From Candidatus Electryonea clarkiae (lineage in GTDB: Bacteria; Electryoneota; Electryoneia; Electryoneales; Electryoneaceae): a stretch of 42,245 nucleotides of DNA. A program made the position numbers and the translations under genes. Under the pieces are notes generated by a model, which saw nothing but the letters and a program-made list of their open reading frames with translations, was not told the DNA's origin and searched no databases. Below, piece after piece: positions 39,101 through 42,245 of this stretch. Each line of letters starts with the position of its first letter. Positions within the stretch are counted from its first letter, which is position 1. The DNA is taken from positions 1 through 42,245 of the forward strand of contig JAVCCM010000036.1 in the NCBI GenBank assembly GCA_030765455.1, written 5' to 3'.

Positions 39101-41620
39101 TTGGCAAAATTCAAAGAAATTATTGACGCCCCGGCAGACAGCAAATTCATTTTGCAGGGAAATACCTGTTTTGCCCTTGGCGTGATCCATGCCGGTTATC
39201 ATGCAGCGACCGGGTATCCCGGAACGCCCAGTACGGAAGTTATCGACAAGTCACTGGCTTATGCCCAGGACAGGATAAAAGTAGGATGGTCGGTTAATGA
39301 GGCTGTTGCAGTTTCAACCGGGCTGGGACATGCATCCGCAGGTGATGATACCCTTGTAACGATGAAGATTCCCGGTGTTTTCCACGCTGCTGACGCTATC
39401 ACCACGACCGCATTTTTCCCTGATACACCGGGTGCTCTGGTAATATTAGCCGTTACCGATTATGTCCCATCAAGCACCCAGCATGTGATTGATGCGAGAT
39501 ATTTCTTTGATTCCACACGCCTGCCTGTCCTGGAACCTCGCAACCACCAGGAATTGTATGAAATTCCCCGGGTTGCCGCCGATATGAGCAGGAAGTTTCA
39601 CACACCGGTTGTTGTCCTTGTTTCAGGAATTCTTGCTCACTCCGAGGCGTTAATTACCACAAAGAAACCAAGAACTGTAAAACGAAAAGAACTCCGTGAT
39701 AATTTACATAACTTGATGAACCTTCCGGTTATCGCCAGGGCAAATTACAATAAAGTTACACTGGAAAGAATTCCCAATATCAAGAAATGGTCTGAAACTG
39801 CCGGTTTAACTGATGCAACTTATGGCAAAGATGACTGGGGGATAATCGTTAATGGTGAGGCGGAAATTGTTGTGCGTGAAGCGTTAAACATAGTCAATGC
39901 TGATCCATCAATACTTTCGCTTGCATTAACTTATCCTTTACCGGAAAAAAGTGTAAGGGAATTTGCAGAGAAAATTAAGGGCAGAATATTTGTAATTGAG
40001 GATGGTTATAGATACCTGGAAGAAAGAATCCGGTTACTGGGTATAGAGGCGACAGGAAAAGATGATCTCAGCGTAATAACCAACTGGACTCCGGAAGATG
40101 TATTGGAATATCTGGCAGAGCATGATCAAATCAGTCACCTTGACGAAAAAAGGGTGCAGGCAGTTCCACCTCTTCCCAGACCTCCATCGATTTGTCCCGG
40201 ATGCAGTTATAAAGGCTTTACACTGGCTGTAGCCAAGTTGAAAAGAAGAAAAAAACTGTATGCATCATTCGGTGATATCGGTTGTTCAACACTCCTCTAT
40301 TTCTTCGATGCTCTCGATACCTGCTCATGCATGGGTGCGTCAGATTCCATCAGGCAGGGAATGGTATTATCACGTCCGGAAATGGCTAACCAGCTTATCA
40401 GTGTGATTGGTGACTCCACCGAATGCCATTCGGGGATGGATTCAACCCGGAATGCAATATTCAGAAATGTGCCGGGTGTGAAGGTGATCCTTGATAATCA
40501 TACCACGGCGATGACAGGTGGGCAGCCCGCGCCAAGCTCGAAAAAAAATCTGGAAGGGCAGCCTCACAAATTCAGTTTGAGCCGGGCGGTTGAGGCTGAG
40601 GGCGGCAGGACTGTTGTCCTCGACGCATTCGATCTTATTGCAGTTGAAAAAGAGTTAAAAAAATCACTCGATCTCGCGGATGAAGGTGTGTTTACTACCA
40701 TGATTCTCGAAGGTGAATGCGTACATGAGCTGGAGAGCGAACAGTTGGTCAGGACGCTGGAAATCGATTATGATAAATGCAAGAACTGCGACCTCTGCGA
40801 TATGTGTCCCGGGATCGAAACCGATGCCGATAAAACCCCTCATTTCACCAGCCTCTGCACCAATTGTGGTACCGGTGAACCGATATGTTTGCAGCGTTGC
40901 CCCCTTGATGCGATTGTTTTCATTGAGGAGAAGGACAAAATTAAGGGTGAAATGCCTGAATTGAAAAAGATTGAAACCATAGAAGACGTTCAAATAGACG
41001 AAAATGTCCTGCCTGAATCATTACGAGTAGCCATTCGTGGGATTGGTGGACAGGGAAACCTGTTTTTCGGCAAGGTGCTTTCTGAAGTGGCGTTGAGAAC
41101 ACCCTATGAGCACACCCACATTGTGAAAGGTGAAACTCACGGCATGGCTCAACTTGGTGGAGCGGTAATTTCCACCTTCAGTTGCGGGGATGTATATTCG
41201 CCTGTTCTTGCTCCAGAGTCCGTTGATGCCCTGGTCGCGATGGAGATAAGCGAAACAATACGTCCCGGTTTCCTTGAAATGCTGAAGCCCGGGGGAACAA
41301 TTATTATCAACAAGTTTACCGCGCTCCCGGTAAATGTGAAAAAAGAAGATTACCCCTCACTCGAAGATATAGAAAAAAGCCTCGATGGTTTCAATGTCCT
41401 GAAAATAGACGCCAACCAAATAGCCTACGACCTCGGCGACAAGTTCGGCAGAACTGCGAATGTTGTAGTAATAGGATTACTTTCCACCATAGAACCCTTC
41501 AACCAGATCCCAGAACCAGTCTGGCAAAAAGCCCTGCTATCAGTATCACCAACAGATTTTATCAAGTCAATGAATCTTATGGCTTTTGAAAAGGGGAGAG
41601 AATGTCTTACGTTAGAGTAA
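39101..41620 (+). CDS. iorAB: Fused indolepyruvate:ferredoxin oxidoreductase (IorA-IorB)
   Basis: The protein is ~839 aa. TTG 39101 is chosen because gagg lies 6 nt before it, rather than GTG 39089. The order is an IorA pyrimidine domain ('GYHAATGYPGTPSTEV', 'VGWSVNEAVAVSTGLGHASA'), a TPP domain ('SICPGCSYKGF', 'FGDIGCSTLLYFF', 'VIGDSTECHSGMDSTRNA', 'VILDNHTTAMTGGQPAP'), a ferredoxin-like insert ('CKNCDLCDMCPG', then 'CTNCGTGEPICLQRCPLDAI'), and an IorB gamma-type domain ('VAIRGIGGQGNLFFGKVL', 'HIVKGETHGMAQLGGAVIST'). It converts an aryl or branched 2-oxoacid plus CoA to acyl-CoA, CO2 and reduced ferredoxin. Characterised Ior enzymes are usually two proteins; here they are one chain. 'ECHSG' replaces the usual 'FFHSG' of the TPP loop. 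Confidence 0.92.
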   Translation: MAKFKEIIDAPADSKFILQGNTCFALGVIHAGYHAATGYPGTPSTEVIDKSLAYAQDRIKVGWSVNEAVAVSTGLGHASAGDDTLVTMKIPGVFHAADAITTTAFFPDTPGALVILAVTDYVPSSTQHVIDARYFFDSTRLPVLEPRNHQELYEIPRVAADMSRKFHTPVVVLVSGILAHSEALITTKKPRTVKRKELRDNLHNLMNLPVIARANYNKVTLERIPNIKKWSETAGLTDATYGKDDWGIIVNGEAEIVVREALNIVNADPSILSLALTYPLPEKSVREFAEKIKGRIFVIEDGYRYLEERIRLLGIEATGKDDLSVITNWTPEDVLEYLAEHDQISHLDEKRVQAVPPLPRPPSICPGCSYKGFTLAVAKLKRRKKLYASFGDIGCSTLLYFFDALDTCSCMGASDSIRQGMVLSRPEMANQLISVIGDSTECHSGMDSTRNAIFRNVPGVKVILDNHTTAMTGGQPAPSSKKNLEGQPHKFSLSRAVEAEGGRTVVLDAFDLIAVEKELKKSLDLADEGVFTTMILEGECVHELESEQLVRTLEIDYDKCKNCDLCDMCPGIETDADKTPHFTSLCTNCGTGEPICLQRCPLDAIVFIEEKDKIKGEMPELKKIETIEDVQIDENVLPESLRVAIRGIGGQGNLFFGKVLSEVALRTPYEHTHIVKGETHGMAQLGGAVISTFSCGDVYSPVLAPESVDALVAMEISETIRPGFLEMLKPGGTIIINKFTALPVNVKKEDYPSLEDIEKSLDGFNVLKIDANQIAYDLGDKFGRTANVVVIGLLSTIEPFNQIPEPVWQKALLSVSPTDFIKSMNLMAFEKGRECLTLE

Positions 41621-41690
41621 GAGGTTTAGAATGGATGGCGTGAAACCTGACAGCAAGCAGTCTGGCCATCCAGTCAGAAACCGAGAAAGA

Positions 41691-42126
41691 ATGAGGTTTA
41701 TCAATTTTTTAAAATACTTGATTTTTATTTGTATTGTTTTATTAATATCAACCAGCGATTTGATATCTGCGGAGTTGAATAAATTTCTTCTCAATAATGG
41801 GAAGGTAATTACGGGTAAAATAACTGATAAAAAAGAAGATGGTACTATTACGGTACTCACAAAAGATGGTTTTACAATTACATTGGAAGAAGAAGACATA
41901 GTCCAAATTATAGTTATTAAGTATCCTGATATAGGATCAATAGGTTTAGGAATGGGTATCCCATATGGATATCAGGGTTTAAATCTTGATGTGGCAGTTT
42001 ATAAAAAGATTTATATAACTGCTGGTTATGGAATGACATATTTAATTGATGAGGATGCTTATAATATTGGAGTAAAGTATTATTTCGAAGAAATTGGAAA
42101 AACTTGGAGACCAAGAGTTTTTTTAT
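41691..42126 (+). pseudogene. Envelope-type gene interrupted by a group II intron (5' exon only)
   Basis: The first 145 codons are visible from ATG 41691 (an in-frame ATG 41631 with aagagg is an alternative). Residues 1-27 are a signal peptide ('FLKYLIFICIVLLISTSDLI'). Then 'FLLNNGKVITGKITDKKEDG' resembles an SH3-like/'translation of lipid-binding' short beta domain. Glycine/aromatic strands ('GSIGLGMGIPYGYQGLNLDV', 'AVYKKIYITAGYGMTYL') recall a small outer-membrane barrel. The frame runs into a group II intron at 42127 and the 3' exon is outside the window. If the intron splices, the protein can still be made. Confidence 0.65.
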
Positions 42127-42245
42127 GTGTGCCCAGCATGGAGTGGACGCCTGATTTTGTTAATACACCCCGATCTGGGGGAAGTAAAACCGATTGGCAA
42201 GGGCGTTGCTGGCAACGGCAGGGTCTGAAGGCAGCCATAGGCAGC
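42127..42245 (+). mobile_element. Group II intron, 5' end
   Basis: gtgtgcccagcatgg (42127-42141) is the near-universal opening of one large class of bacterial group II introns. The domain I sequence follows (gggggaagtaaaaccgattg, then gcaacggcagggtctgaagg). It is cut by the window edge. With the intron 3' end at position 1, both edges of the window lie inside group II introns of the same strand. Confidence 0.82.

Overview
The window reads as chromosomal DNA of an uncultivated FCB-superphylum bacterium (Calditrichota, Marinimicrobia, KSB1 or Ignavibacteria-like). Two secreted proteins end in type IX secretion (T9SS) sorting domains with the 'YPNPFNP' style linker. There is a TonB-dependent receptor with a CarboxypepD_reg N-terminus, a secreted octaheme cytochrome, and abundant RAYT/REP-type and other dispersed palindromic repeats. 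No rRNA, tRNA or CRISPR array was seen. The phylum is an inference from protein style only.

Layout. (1) 1-1375: 3' end of a group II intron, a structured repeat, and a RAYT transposase pseudogene broken by two palindromic insertions. (2) 1376-5026: a large single-chain type IIG-like restriction-modification protein, a stub of a following gene, and a 275-bp unit with inverted-repeat ends. (3) 5018-10449: secreted proteins (one with DNRLRE-like, FN3 and T9SS domains), a decayed glycosyltransferase, a PTS EIIA-like protein and a MerR-like regulator with a clear terminator. (4) 10651-18143, all minus strand: a small protein, an eight-heme T9SS cytochrome, a NarL-type response regulator, its sensor kinase, and a TonB receptor. 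(5) 18481-41620: a catabolic cluster on the plus strand, made of hydantoinase/ketone-carboxylase-like HyuA and HyuB, acyl-CoA dehydrogenase, two-subunit methylmalonyl-CoA mutase, a 2,4-dienoyl-CoA-reductase-like flavo-iron-sulfur enzyme, an 8Fe ferredoxin, a methylmalonyl-CoA-epimerase-like VOC protein, a family III CoA-transferase, and a fused indolepyruvate:ferredoxin oxidoreductase. (6) 41691-42245: an envelope-type gene cut by the 5' end of a group II intron.

The most striking property is the architecture of region 5. Almost every junction between successive metabolic genes holds a selfish, toxin-antitoxin or defence module, or a dispersed repeat: DUF262/DUF1524 nuclease between hyuA and hyuB; hicB fossil, hicBA and an IS200-like remnant before the acyl-CoA dehydrogenase; PD-(D/E)XK nuclease, RAYT and REPs before mcmA2; a second hicBA and a RelE-like pair before the flavoenzyme; a DUF4258/DUF2283 pair before the CoA-transferase; a BglII-like restriction-modification pair before the oxidoreductase. 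All but the last lie in the direction of the metabolic genes, and several overlap neighbours by 1-4 nt.

As a working model (inference), a 2-oxoacid or cyclic amide/ketone is activated to an acyl-CoA (oxidoreductase, CoA-transferase, HyuAB), oxidised or reduced (acyl-CoA dehydrogenase, flavo-Fe-S enzyme with ferredoxin), and the carbon enters through methylmalonyl-CoA to succinyl-CoA. The substrate cannot be named from sequence. Three enzymes of the cluster have departures at positions that are catalytic or metal-binding in their characterised relatives, which favours a non-standard substrate.
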